This document shows, piece after piece, positions 8,364 to 17,112 of a stretch of DNA of 64,000 bases. This stretch comes from Magnetominusculus dajiuhuensis (GTDB lineage Bacteria; Nitrospirota; Thermodesulfovibrionia; Thermodesulfovibrionales; Magnetobacteriaceae). Within the stretch, counting starts at the first letter, position 1. Every line of letters starts with the position of its first letter. Under the pieces are notes generated by a model, which searched no databases, was not told the DNA's origin, and saw nothing but the letters and a program-made list of their open reading frames with translations. The stretch lies in NCBI RefSeq assembly GCF_046044395.1, contig NZ_JBJUSG010000001.1, positions 1-64,000 of the forward strand, written 5' to 3'. Made by a program: the position numbers and the translations under genes.

Positions 8364-9315
8364 GAACTTAGTGTCATACCTGAAGGATAATGACACATTC
8401 TACATCGTGCCGCACATGTTTCCCGATGGTGACGCCCTTGGGTCAGCCCTTGCGCTGGAGAGTGCGCTTTGTACCATCGGCAAAAAGGCCATAGTCTTTT
8501 CTCGTGACCCCGTGCCGGACATGTATAATTTCCTCCCCGAGGCCTCCCGGATAGCGCCTATAAGCGACCTGAAGTCGTCCGGGGACGCGGTCTTAGTGCT
8601 TGTTGACTGCAACGCCCCCAACAGGGCGGATATAGAACGGGTAAAGTTTAAATTCACAATCGTCATTGACCACCATGAGACGGAATCCGACTTCGGCGAC
8701 ATCAGATGGGTGCTGCCCAAGTCCCCGGCCACCGGCCTGATGATATATTTTCTGATTAGAGCACTCGGCGTTGAGATAAGCGGCGCTATGGCCTTAAATC
8801 TCTATGCGGCGCTTGCTGTGGATACCGGGATATTCAGGTACTCCAATACGACGGCCGAGTCTTTGTCTGTGGCCGCTGACCTCGTCTCAAAGGGCGTCAG
8901 GCCATCTTTCGTAGCCGACCGCCTGCATAACAACTGGACTGAGGCAAAATTCATGCTCCTCAAGCATATGCTCAATAACCTTGAGATACAAAAAGACACG
9001 GCCATATGTTTTATAACAAGCGATATGCTGAAACGAACAGGCGCCAAGCCCGAAGACACAGAAAACTTTGTCAACTTCCCCATTATGATAAATACCATAA
9101 AAGTGGCGGCCCTGTTTAAAGAGACAGGCAAGGACTTCTGGAAGGCCTCACTGCGCTCTCGCGGCGATGTGAATGTGGCTAAAATAGCCGAGAAACTCGG
9201 CGGAGGCGGGCATAAAAACGCGGCGGGCTTTAGAATAACAGGAGACATAGAGACATCAAAAATGGCGCTCATGGAATCTTTGGACGGAATCGGAGAGTCC
9301 TCCGGGGGTGATTAA
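8350..9315 (+). CDS. nrnA: DHH/DHHA1 phosphoesterase (NrnA-like nanoRNase/pAp phosphatase)
   Basis: Manganese-dependent phosphoesterase expected to degrade very short RNA oligonucleotides and/or 3'-phosphoadenosine 5'-phosphate. The 321 residues contain the metal-binding motifs in order: PHMFPDGDALGSALAL (motif I), LVDCNAPNR (motif II), VIDHHETES (the DHH motif) and the substrate-binding GGGGHKNAAG of the DHHA1 domain near the C-terminus. Location between rbfA and truB is common for this family. Starts within rbfA (14-base overlap) with AAAGGG upstream, and overlaps truB by 8 bases. Confidence 0.9.
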   Translation: MKPPENLVSYLKDNDTFYIVPHMFPDGDALGSALALESALCTIGKKAIVFSRDPVPDMYNFLPEASRIAPISDLKSSGDAVLVLVDCNAPNRADIERVKFKFTIVIDHHETESDFGDIRWVLPKSPATGLMIYFLIRALGVEISGAMALNLYAALAVDTGIFRYSNTTAESLSVAADLVSKGVRPSFVADRLHNNWTEAKFMLLKHMLNNLEIQKDTAICFITSDMLKRTGAKPEDTENFVNFPIMINTIKVAALFKETGKDFWKASLRSRGDVNVAKIAEKLGGGGHKNAAGFRITGDIETSKMALMESLDGIGESSGGD

Positions 9316-10183
9316 CGGCGCTATAAATTTCAATAAGCCGGAAGGGATATCCTCCCATACCGCGGTGCAGCGAATAAAGGCCGCGCTAAAACTCGGCAAG
9401 GCCGGCCACGCCGGCACACTTGACCCTCTGGCCGAGGGGGTGCTTATTGTGCTTTGTGGGAATGCCACAAAACTCACACCGTATCTGGCCACGCTGGACA
9501 AGAAATACAACGCCGTCGTAAAACTTGGAGAGCACACGGAAACCCTCGACAGAGAAGGGAAAGTAGTCAGGACAGCCCCAATATCAGGGATAACCGCCGA
9601 AGGTGTTGAGGAGGCGTTGAAGGCATTTACCGGCGTAATTTCCCAGACCCCGCCCATGTACTCGGCCCTGAAGATAAACGGTACCCCCCTGTATAAACTC
9701 GCCCGCAAGGGGCTTGAGGTAGAGCGCAAACAGCGCACCATTACCATATTCGACATCACATTGACGGCCTTCGATTTGCCATACATTACGCTGGCCCTAC
9801 ACTGCTCAAAGGGGACATACGTCAGGAGCCTCTGCAGCGACCTTGCCGAGAGCCTCGGCTCATGCGGATACGTCCACGCGCTCAAACGCACGGGTGTGGG
9901 GATGTTCAACATAACCGGCTCATGCGGCCTGGATACCCTTGAAAGCGCGCGGGTGCTTTCTATGGACGAGACTCTGTGCCACCTTGTTGAGAGGACGCTT
10001 ACCCCTGATGAACAAAGGAAGATACTAAACGGTTCAATGCTTGATGACTATGCCCCTGACCGGCAAAACGGGGAAGCCGTGAGATTAAAGGACATAAGGG
10101 GAAATCTGTTTGGGATTGGCACATATGCGGACAAAAAAATTAAGATAGCGACTTTTTTAGGGAAAAGCCGAGGCAATAGTTAA
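9308..10183 (+). CDS. truB: tRNA pseudouridine(55) synthase
   Basis: Isomerises U55 in the T-loop of tRNAs. The 291-residue protein begins GTG-INGAINFNKPEGISSHTAVQRIK; the catalytic aspartate is in GHAGTLDPLAEGVL, and YNAVVKLGEHTETLDREGKV and KGTYVRSLCSDLAE are conserved family blocks. A PUA-like C-terminal domain follows. The GTG start with GGGGG-rich upstream overlaps the preceding gene by 8 bases. It closes the translation operon; 88 bases later the pil operon begins with its own promoter. Confidence 0.95.
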   Translation: MINGAINFNKPEGISSHTAVQRIKAALKLGKAGHAGTLDPLAEGVLIVLCGNATKLTPYLATLDKKYNAVVKLGEHTETLDREGKVVRTAPISGITAEGVEEALKAFTGVISQTPPMYSALKINGTPLYKLARKGLEVERKQRTITIFDITLTAFDLPYITLALHCSKGTYVRSLCSDLAESLGSCGYVHALKRTGVGMFNITGSCGLDTLESARVLSMDETLCHLVERTLTPDEQRKILNGSMLDDYAPDRQNGEAVRLKDIRGNLFGIGTYADKKIKIATFLGKSRGNS

Positions 10184-10236
10184 AGCAGAATTTTATAATA
10201 AATGGTTAAGTAGCTAAAAAAATGGGAAAAAAACAC

Positions 10237-10265
10237 TTGACAAGATTTTTAGATTATGTTAGAAA
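10237..10265 (+). promoter_or_regulatory. Promoter of the pilMNOPQ operon
   Basis: TTGACA (10237-10242), 17-base spacer, TAGAAA (10260-10265). The -35 is a perfect consensus match and the -10 matches at four positions. The predicted first transcribed base falls at or next to the pilM GTG at 10272, and no Shine-Dalgarno sequence lies in front of it, so the mRNA may be leaderless. Confidence 0.55.
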
Positions 10266-10271
10266 TATACT

Positions 10272-11330
10272 GTGATAGATATATTCGGGCCTAAATCGCT
10301 GCTTGGGCTGGACATAGGGTCGTCCAGCATAAAGGCCGTGCAGTTGAAAGACCTCAAAACCGGTTACGAGCTGGAACTGTTTGATTTCCTGCCGATTGAT
10401 TCTGACCTGATAGTCGAAAACGTGGTGGCAGACTCAGAGAAACTCTCCGGCGCAATCAAGGCGCTGGTCAAAAAGGCAAAGATAAAGACCAAAAACACGG
10501 TAATATCAATATCCGGGCACTCCTCTGTGATAATCAAACGCATCACGCTGCCAGACATGACAGAGGAGGTGTTAAACGAAAATATACGTTATGAGGCAGA
10601 ACAGTATGTGCCCTTTGGGATAGACGACGTGAATCTGGATTATCAGATACTTGGCCCAGCCGAAGAACCGGGACAGATTGATGTTATACTGGTGGCGGTA
10701 AAAAAAGATGTATTAAACAGCTATATAAGCGCGGTCAAAGACGCCGGATTGACTCCGGTCATAGTGGATGTAGACGCCTTTACGCTTGAGAACATGTATG
10801 GGGCAAACTATCAGACCGAGGCATCCAGAAGCGTGGCCCTGCTCAATGTGGGTGCGTCAAATACGACAATAAACATACTGAAAAGCGGGATATCCGCCTT
10901 CACAAGAGACAGCTCCATTGGGAGCAGAAATCATACCGAGGCCCTGATGAGCCAATTCTCTTTATCATACGAAGACGCGGAGAGGATAAAGGCCGGTGCC
11001 ACAGTAAACGGAATTACCCCTGAACAGGCGGCCCCTGTGCTTGACAGTGTATCAGAGGACATAGTGATGGAGATAAATCATTCGCTGGATTTCTTCAGCG
11101 ATTCTCCAGAGATGGAGGCAATAGAGGGCTTGTGGCTCGGTGGTGGAGGGGCGCTGGTAAAGGGTTTAAAAGAAAAGTTGTCAGACATGACGGGCTATCC
11201 CGTGACGCTGTTAAATCCGTTTAAGGATATAAAGATACCAAAGGGTATTGACGCCGCTTATCTGCAGTCCATAGCCCCGATAGCCACGATAGCCGTCGGG
11301 CTTGCAACAAGAAGGCTCGGAGACAGATGA
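10272..11330 (+). CDS. pilM: Type IV pilus inner-membrane assembly protein PilM
   Basis: Actin-like cytoplasmic ATPase-fold protein that binds the N-terminal tail of PilN and links the cytoplasmic motor to the inner-membrane alignment complex. MIDIFGPKSLLGLDIGSSSIKAVQL at the N-terminus is the actin-fold phosphate-1 motif; SIGSRNHTEAL and WLGGGGALVKGLKEKLS are later nucleotide-binding segments. The 352-residue length is normal. It begins with GTG and ends in an ATGA overlap with pilN. Confidence 0.95.
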   Translation: MIDIFGPKSLLGLDIGSSSIKAVQLKDLKTGYELELFDFLPIDSDLIVENVVADSEKLSGAIKALVKKAKIKTKNTVISISGHSSVIIKRITLPDMTEEVLNENIRYEAEQYVPFGIDDVNLDYQILGPAEEPGQIDVILVAVKKDVLNSYISAVKDAGLTPVIVDVDAFTLENMYGANYQTEASRSVALLNVGASNTTINILKSGISAFTRDSSIGSRNHTEALMSQFSLSYEDAERIKAGATVNGITPEQAAPVLDSVSEDIVMEINHSLDFFSDSPEMEAIEGLWLGGGGALVKGLKEKLSDMTGYPVTLLNPFKDIKIPKGIDAAYLQSIAPIATIAVGLATRRLGDR

Positions 11331-11917
11331 TCAAAATAAATCTCCTTCCCTCAGATGGAAAGGCGAAAAGAAGAAAAAAACCCCCCGCCGCGATACCCAT
11401 CCTGTATGCGGTAATCGTTTTGGTGCTGGTGCTTTCATTAGCAGGAGCGGGCTTCGGGTATAAGATTTTGTCAAACAAACTCAATATGATGCAAAAGGAA
11501 AAGGCGGAAAAGACCAAACAACTTGAGGCATTGAAAAATAAAACGAAAGATGTCGAGGCCCTTGAAAAGAAAATCAAGGAGATTGCCGATAATAAAAAGG
11601 TGATAGAACAGTTAATAGCCAACCAGACCACGCCGGTAAAGGTGCTGGATGAGATAAGTAAACTCCTGCCGGACAATGTCTGGCTGACAAAGATGAGCAT
11701 TAACGAGCAAGGCCTGTCGTTAAGCGGCACCGCCGAGAAAAACGACGATTTAGTCATATTCGTAAACAAACTTAAGAACTCAAAACTCTTTAATAATGTC
11801 TATCTGAGCAAATCCCAGAGCGGGTCTATAAGTATGGGAGGCACGGGACACGCGGATATGCCCGTGTACAATTTTGAGATGCAGATGAGCATAAATGTAG
11901 TGGTTAAGGCGGCATAA
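11327..11917 (+). CDS. pilN: Type IV pilus assembly protein PilN
   Basis: Bitopic inner-membrane protein of the PilMNOP alignment complex. The N-terminal peptide MIKINLLPSDGKAKRRKK is the classic INLLP motif that docks into PilM; one membrane helix follows (about residues 23-44), then a coiled coil (about 50-100) and a ferredoxin-like periplasmic domain. It overlaps pilM by four bases and shares one base with pilO. Confidence 0.95.
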   Translation: MIKINLLPSDGKAKRRKKPPAAIPILYAVIVLVLVLSLAGAGFGYKILSNKLNMMQKEKAEKTKQLEALKNKTKDVEALEKKIKEIADNKKVIEQLIANQTTPVKVLDEISKLLPDNVWLTKMSINEQGLSLSGTAEKNDDLVIFVNKLKNSKLFNNVYLSKSQSGSISMGGTGHADMPVYNFEMQMSINVVVKAA

Positions 11918-12513
11918 TGCTTGTGCTCCCTGACATAAATAAACTTCACCCCGGCCTTAAGGCATTGATAGCGCTCGTGCCGGCAATCATAATAGCCATA
12001 CCTTTTTATCTGTTAATATACAGCCCTACCACTGAACAGATTGATAAACTGAAAGTGGAACTCAAAAAGACAGACGAAGAGATAGCCACAGCAGAGAAAA
12101 GGGTGGCAAAACTGCCCGGTCTGCAGGCACAGAAGAAATTAGCCGAAGAGGAGTATAATACAATCAGGAAGCATCTGCCCGAAGAACACGAGATAACGAA
12201 CCTCCTTAAGCAGGTATCTGACAATGCGATAGGTGCCGGATTGAAGGTGGATTTGTGGGAGCCGCAGCCAAGGAAAAACCACGCAAGCAATATACTTTAT
12301 GAGATTCCCGTCAGGGTGCTGGTACAAGGCACATATCACAAACTTGGCGATTTCCTGAGCAGAATAACGGCACTTGACCGGATAGTCAACACGTCGAAAA
12401 TAGATTTGAGCAGCCCTAAGGTATCGGGTGACGAGGCGGTTCTGTCTATAAGTCTTGGGGCCTCGACCTTCTCCGCCATCGCTGATGACAAGGGCAAAGG
12501 CCCCGGCAAATGA
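11917..12513 (+). CDS. pilO: Type IV pilus assembly protein PilO
   Basis: Bitopic inner-membrane partner of PilN. A short cytoplasmic N-terminus, a membrane helix at about residues 17-37 (ALIALVPAIIIAIPFYLLIY), a coiled coil (about 40-85) and a ferredoxin-like domain (VPVRVLVQGTYHKLGDFLSRI is typical) fill the 198 residues. The start codon overlaps the pilN stop (TAATG). Confidence 0.93.
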   Translation: MLVLPDINKLHPGLKALIALVPAIIIAIPFYLLIYSPTTEQIDKLKVELKKTDEEIATAEKRVAKLPGLQAQKKLAEEEYNTIRKHLPEEHEITNLLKQVSDNAIGAGLKVDLWEPQPRKNHASNILYEIPVRVLVQGTYHKLGDFLSRITALDRIVNTSKIDLSSPKVSGDEAVLSISLGASTFSAIADDKGKGPGK

Positions 12514-12526
12514 TAGGCCAAATGAC

Positions 12527-13072
12527 ATGGTATGCAGAGATATGATAAAGGGTTTGTGCTTTATAGCGGCAGTGTGTGTCTGTTTTCTATGGGGCGTTAG
12601 TTTGCCGGGTGAATGTGCGGCGTCTCCAGCCGACCCCGCGGCGGCAGTCCCTATGGACAATGAGACGGCCACAGCACTAAAGCCTCTTACAATAGAGAGG
12701 TACAACTATGAACCGAATGGAAGGAAAGACCCTTTTTTGTCGCTGGCAGAAATGAGGAAAAAGAGGCTGACGGCATCGGCGGCGGTAAAACCGAACAGGC
12801 CCCCCCGCGCACTTTCACCACTTGAGATTCCCGAACTAAATGCCATAGTGTTAAAAGGAATAGTGGTGGATGCAAAGAAAAGATATGCCGTTGTGGAAGT
12901 AGACGGAAAGACATTCGTAATAACTGAGAGGATGTATCTGGGCAGAGAAGGCGGAAGGGTTGTCAAGATCAACAGTGATAACTTAGTAGTGGAAGTGATT
13001 ACATATGACGACCTCGGCAAAGAGGACAAGTCTTTACATCCAATACCACTGAGGAAAGAGGGCCAGGAATGA
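12527..13072 (+). CDS. pilP: Type IV pilus assembly protein PilP
   Basis: Periplasmic protein that bridges the PilN/PilO complex to the PilQ secretin. The start is placed at ATG 12527, after the pilO stop, giving a hydrophobic export segment (LCFIAAVCVCFLWGVSL, residues about 9-25); a frame-long ATG at 12455 would lie within pilO and put extra residues before the signal sequence. The family core is ERYNYEPNGRKDPFLSL, then ELNAIVLKGIVVDAKKRYAVVEVDGKTFVITERMYLG. A canonical lipobox is not evident, although PilP is a lipoprotein in many species. It overlaps the next gene by four bases. Confidence 0.88.
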   Translation: MVCRDMIKGLCFIAAVCVCFLWGVSLPGECAASPADPAAAVPMDNETATALKPLTIERYNYEPNGRKDPFLSLAEMRKKRLTASAAVKPNRPPRALSPLEIPELNAIVLKGIVVDAKKRYAVVEVDGKTFVITERMYLGREGGRVVKINSDNLVVEVITYDDLGKEDKSLHPIPLRKEGQE

Positions 13073-14562
13073 TTAACGCAACAATAAAAGGATTGACAAC
13101 CACTGCCTTATGTATAGTTTTTCTTAACGGGTGCACCCAGGCAATTGAAACCACAAGAAATGCCCCAACTGCCCCACAACAAGACAACGCCATCGTGTCC
13201 ACTGACATGGCAAAGGAACCTGTGGCCGCCGCGTCCGACAACTCTAAGCCACAAAAAGCCAGTCTCCCGGACGAACAGACTGGCAATGCCATCACATCAA
13301 TAGAAGTGACAAATGAACTGGTAAACATAACGGCATCTAAACCGTTCAGGTACAAGGTGGCAGACACCAGTGACTCATACACAAAGAGGATTGAGCTGTT
13401 TGACATCTCCCCCGGCCGCTTTAAGGATATTATACTGCCGGGAAGCACAAAGGTGGCAGACATGAAGGTAACGTTAGCTGACAACCGGTGCGTGGTAGTG
13501 TTGTCGCTCACCGCGGCTGCCAGCATAAAGGACAAGTATGCCAATAACACCCTCTCGCTGGCGTTTGATAAACCAGAGCCGGGCGTGAACTCCGAGCAGC
13601 CCACGGCCAGGCCTCAGCACAACAAAGGACATCTGCCAACCGGGAAAAATGTAACGGGAGTCAGATTTGCAAAAGACGCGGATAAGGCGGCCAGAGTGGA
13701 GATAGAAGGAGACGGTTTGTTAACGGCGGACATATCCACTCTCAACGGCAGGGTCATCGTGGATTTACGGGGGGTAAAAATGACCACCGTGACTCCGAAA
13801 GATGTCTCACCACCCATCAGGGCAATCAGGTGGGCGCAGCATAAGGACAAGGTTCGCATAGTGATGGATTTATCAGAAAACGCGCAATATAAGGTTGACG
13901 ACCAGGGCGACAGGCTTGTTATCATCATAGTTGACGCGGCCTCAACGACGCCAGCGGCCACTGTGGAAAAAAAGTCGTCCGCCACAAAGGATAAGGCGGC
14001 GGCCACAGAAGTCTCAAGTGAGGACAAACCGGTGCCTTCTCCCACGCCGCAGGCTAAGCCTGATATTTCAAAGAAAAGAAACCCTATCACGCTGAACTTC
14101 AATGATGTTGATGTCATTGCGGTTTTAAAACTCATAGCCTACGTCAGCGACTATAACATAGTGGTTGACCCGCATGTAAGCGGCAAGGTGACGATTCATG
14201 TCAAGGATATGCCATGGGACAAGGCCCTTGATTTAATCATGGAATCCACTAAATTAAGGAAGATAGTAGAGGGCGACGTGATTAAGATAGTACCGGGTGA
14301 GGTGCCCGCCTCCACTGCTGACATCAAATCCACCCCGCCGCCACCACCAATACACATAAATGATTTGAGCATCATGTTCTCTGATGCCGGCGGTGAAATG
14401 AAGATTATAAAACGGGCAAACGTAGCGGCAGGCAGCGGCAGCATATGTCTGGATATAAATCCCACTGACATACAACCGGCCATAATTCCCCACCCACCCG
14501 TGGCTCAGAAAAAGGCTGTCCACGCGAAGAGCTCCCATAAGAAAAAGGTAAAGAAAAAATGA
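13069..14562 (+). CDS. AMIN/STN lipoprotein: PilQ-like protein lacking the secretin channel
   Basis: A 497-residue exported protein with an apparent lipoprotein signal (TTALCIVFLNGC; Cys about residue 22). It has two AMIN-type domains (about residues 75-165 and 195-275: VTGVRFAKDADKAARVEIEGDG, VIVDLRGV) and one STN/secretin short domain (about 343-405: ITLNFNDVDVIAVLKLIAYVSDYNIVVDPHVSGKVTIHVKDMPWDKAL), then a short basic tail. This is the order of the PilQ N-terminal half, but there is no N1 or beta-barrel domain. It shares the layout with the downstream pilQ and sits between pilP and pilQ in one operon, so it is probably an accessory ring or peptidoglycan-binding component of the secretin. 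A remnant of a duplicated pilQ is the alternative; the frame is intact. Confidence 0.8.
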   Translation: MINATIKGLTTTALCIVFLNGCTQAIETTRNAPTAPQQDNAIVSTDMAKEPVAAASDNSKPQKASLPDEQTGNAITSIEVTNELVNITASKPFRYKVADTSDSYTKRIELFDISPGRFKDIILPGSTKVADMKVTLADNRCVVVLSLTAAASIKDKYANNTLSLAFDKPEPGVNSEQPTARPQHNKGHLPTGKNVTGVRFAKDADKAARVEIEGDGLLTADISTLNGRVIVDLRGVKMTTVTPKDVSPPIRAIRWAQHKDKVRIVMDLSENAQYKVDDQGDRLVIIIVDAASTTPAATVEKKSSATKDKAAATEVSSEDKPVPSPTPQAKPDISKKRNPITLNFNDVDVIAVLKLIAYVSDYNIVVDPHVSGKVTIHVKDMPWDKALDLIMESTKLRKIVEGDVIKIVPGEVPASTADIKSTPPPPPIHINDLSIMFSDAGGEMKIIKRANVAAGSGSICLDINPTDIQPAIIPHPPVAQKKAVHAKSSHKKKVKKK

Positions 14563-14601
14563 TTTACTTCATAAAGAGCAGTCTCCCCCGGAGGAAAGGT
14601 T

Positions 14602-17016
14602 ATGATTAAAAGACGTAATATGCTTGCCTTATTTTTGTTGGCCGTATTATTGGTTTCAGGCTGCGTGAGCACAAACACCACGCTCGGTGATGAGCCTATT
14701 CGCGCCGTATCTGATAATGTGTTGACTGATGTCAGCGTTGATGACTATTCGCTGAAAATCACGGCGACCGGGAACTTTGAGTACTCCTTTTCGAGAACCT
14801 CCGACCCGTTTAAGGTGTTTATCGAGCTAAAAGGCGTCAGCCAGGGGCTTTTTACAGAACGAATCATCCCTAAAAAAGATGGCATAAGCGAAATTGCGTT
14901 TATAAACAAGACTGTGCCCGTAAAGGCCACCCTTATTGAGCTGACCCTGACCGCTCCGTTGGATGTCGCCCATTCTCTTAACGGCAACGTGCTGGCAATT
15001 AACGTCAAAAGGTTAGATGATATCTTGTCCAGCCCGCAACCGGCACAGTCCCACCATGACGCCGATGTATTTGTAATGCCGGAGACCGAGACCGCGGAAA
15101 ACACCCCCGCCCCGTTCAACCCTGACGCCAGAGGCATAACAGGGCTGACGTTTAAGAAAGAAGACGGTGCCGTAAACCTGGTAATACAGGGCGACGGCGC
15201 TATGAAGCCTAATTTCTCAAAGCTTCGGGAGACTTTGCTTGTTGACATACCCGGCGTGCGCCTATCAGCAGTTATGCCTACTGATTTGCTCCCCCCTGTA
15301 AAGGAACTCAAATCGGAGGAAAGACCCTCAGGAATACGAATAATTATGAAGCTGGATAAAGACGCCTCATCAAAGGTGTTGACCGTCGGCGATACGGTGA
15401 TAGTGTCCTTGACGACTACGGAGATGGCGGCTGCGGCAGCGAAAAAAATGTCAGACATAGACGCAAAGCATAAGTCGGCCATTGCAGAAGGCAAAAAAGC
15501 GGACAGGAAGGCCCCCGCGCAGGGCAAACTTTCCCCACCGCCGGACGGCGGCACTCAGCCCCTGCCTGTGGCGTCATCAACAGATAACGCGGCAGAGGCA
15601 AAGGCACCCGATGCCGGTGTAACTGGCGTTCTCTGCGGTAAACCCGTACCCTGCGGCACGAACAACAAGCTGCTCAGCCTCGATTTCCAAAGCGCGGGTA
15701 TAGTTTCGGTTTTCAAGGTGCTGGCAGAGGAAAGCGGCTGCAACATAGTTGTTGACCCCACGGTTCAGGGGCAAATAACTATGCAGGTGAAGGACGCGCC
15801 GTGGTTTCAGATAGTTGACCTCATACTGAAGATTCATTCTCTGGGCTGCGACATCACCGGAAATATCATAAGAATCGCCCCCACAAAAAAACTTGATGAG
15901 GAGAGAGACGCAGACCTCAAAAGGGTCAAAACAGATATGGGCATTAAAGATACCCAGGAACAGATGGAACCCCTCGTGACCAAAATATTCAGAATCAGTT
16001 ACGCAACGGTGGATGAAATGAAAGCCCTTCTCACATCAACTCCATCGGCCACACAGACCTCCACCCCAGCCCCAGGTAGTAATCCCCAGGCCACGCCCCC
16101 CCCCTCTGGTACATCGTCCGGGTTGCTGTCTCCGCGCGGCACAATGACAATCGATAAAAGGACAAGCTCCATTATTGTGGTAGATATACCGCGAGTCATG
16201 GACAATATAGAAAGGATGATAAAGCAATTGGATAAGCCCCCGCAACAGGTGTTGATAGAGGCAAGAATAGTGGAGGTTTCAAAGAGCGTCAATGACACTC
16301 TTGGCATAAACTGGGGCATACTGTCGTATAATAAGTCGGCTGCCAGCAGTGGGCAGACCAGCGGACTTGGCGTTGGCGGAACCTTTGGCTCTCTGGCAGG
16401 TAATTCATATCTTGGTACCTTGCCGAGTATACTATCCACCGCCGGTACAGACGGCATAGTGCTTGGTTTTATGAATGCCGCCAAGACGGCTGGACTGGAC
16501 TTAAAACTTCAGGCGTTGGAAGATACCAGTCAGGGGAAAGTCCTCACAAACCCTCGTCTCCTGACGTTGAATCTACAGAAGGCCAGCATAAATCAGGGTC
16601 AGAGCATCCCGTATCCGCAGATGAACGCGCAAGGTGAAATCTCAGCGGCCTTCAAAGACGTAACGATAAAAATAGACGTTACGCCGCAGATTACCCCCGA
16701 CAATTCGGTTATATTGCAGGTAGACATCAGCAAGGAGGACTTCCTGCAATCTGTCACAATCGGAGGCAGCTCGGCCCCTCAAACAACTAAGCTTGCGGAA
16801 CAAACAAAGGTGTTGATAAAAGACGGCGAAACTCTGGTATTGGGCGGTGTTTTCGCAACGAAGGAGTCGAAGGGGGACGAAGGTCTTCCCTTTCTGAAAG
16901 ACATACCGGTACTGGGATGGTTGTTTAAGACCAATACCTATGCACTACAAACAAACGAGTATTTGATTTTCATAACTCCAAGGATCGTAAACAGAGAGGC
17001 AGATGAACCTTCGTAA
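14602..17016 (+). CDS. pilQ: Type IV pilus secretin PilQ
   Basis: Outer-membrane channel through which the pilus exits. The 804-residue precursor has a lipobox (LAVLLVSGC, Cys at about 21), two AMIN domains (about 40-130 and 175-275), an STN/N0 domain (about 350-425: LLSLDFQSAGIVSVFKVLAEESGCNIVVDPTVQGQ), an N1 domain interrupted by a Ser/Thr/Pro-rich insert (about 485-515), and the secretin barrel (about 545-800). VLTNPRLLTLNLQKASINQG, VTPQITPDNSVILQVDI and ETLVLGGVF are the diagnostic secretin motifs. GGAGGAAAGG precedes the ATG. The lipid anchor may allow assembly without a separate pilotin. Confidence 0.95.
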   Translation: MIKRRNMLALFLLAVLLVSGCVSTNTTLGDEPIRAVSDNVLTDVSVDDYSLKITATGNFEYSFSRTSDPFKVFIELKGVSQGLFTERIIPKKDGISEIAFINKTVPVKATLIELTLTAPLDVAHSLNGNVLAINVKRLDDILSSPQPAQSHHDADVFVMPETETAENTPAPFNPDARGITGLTFKKEDGAVNLVIQGDGAMKPNFSKLRETLLVDIPGVRLSAVMPTDLLPPVKELKSEERPSGIRIIMKLDKDASSKVLTVGDTVIVSLTTTEMAAAAAKKMSDIDAKHKSAIAEGKKADRKAPAQGKLSPPPDGGTQPLPVASSTDNAAEAKAPDAGVTGVLCGKPVPCGTNNKLLSLDFQSAGIVSVFKVLAEESGCNIVVDPTVQGQITMQVKDAPWFQIVDLILKIHSLGCDITGNIIRIAPTKKLDEERDADLKRVKTDMGIKDTQEQMEPLVTKIFRISYATVDEMKALLTSTPSATQTSTPAPGSNPQATPPPSGTSSGLLSPRGTMTIDKRTSSIIVVDIPRVMDNIERMIKQLDKPPQQVLIEARIVEVSKSVNDTLGINWGILSYNKSAASSGQTSGLGVGGTFGSLAGNSYLGTLPSILSTAGTDGIVLGFMNAAKTAGLDLKLQALEDTSQGKVLTNPRLLTLNLQKASINQGQSIPYPQMNAQGEISAAFKDVTIKIDVTPQITPDNSVILQVDISKEDFLQSVTIGGSSAPQTTKLAEQTKVLIKDGETLVLGGVFATKESKGDEGLPFLKDIPVLGWLFKTNTYALQTNEYLIFITPRIVNREADEPS

Positions 17017-17026
17017 ACATAACAGC

Positions 17027-17100
17027 CTAAGGATTAAAGACGAAGGGGGGTAACCCCCCTTCACCCGTATTTTTGCACATATTTTATCTATTGATTTCCA
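17027..17100 (-). repeat. Intergenic hairpin element, copy A
   Basis: Reverse-oriented, partial copy of the five-member family described at 22463-22579. It contains the large G/C hairpin (GAAGGGGGG / CCCCCCTTC) and the A/T-rich arm reading ATTTTATCTATTGATTTCC, but lacks the second hairpin. It lies between pilQ and aroC (same direction) and ends just before the aroC ribosome site. Confidence 0.85.
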
Positions 17101-17112
17101 TAGCGAGGTAAC

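Noticed and set aside
14745..15554. 269-residue minus-strand open frame inside pilQ
   Set aside because: Antisense shadow; no family features, and the sense strand carries clear AMIN domains.
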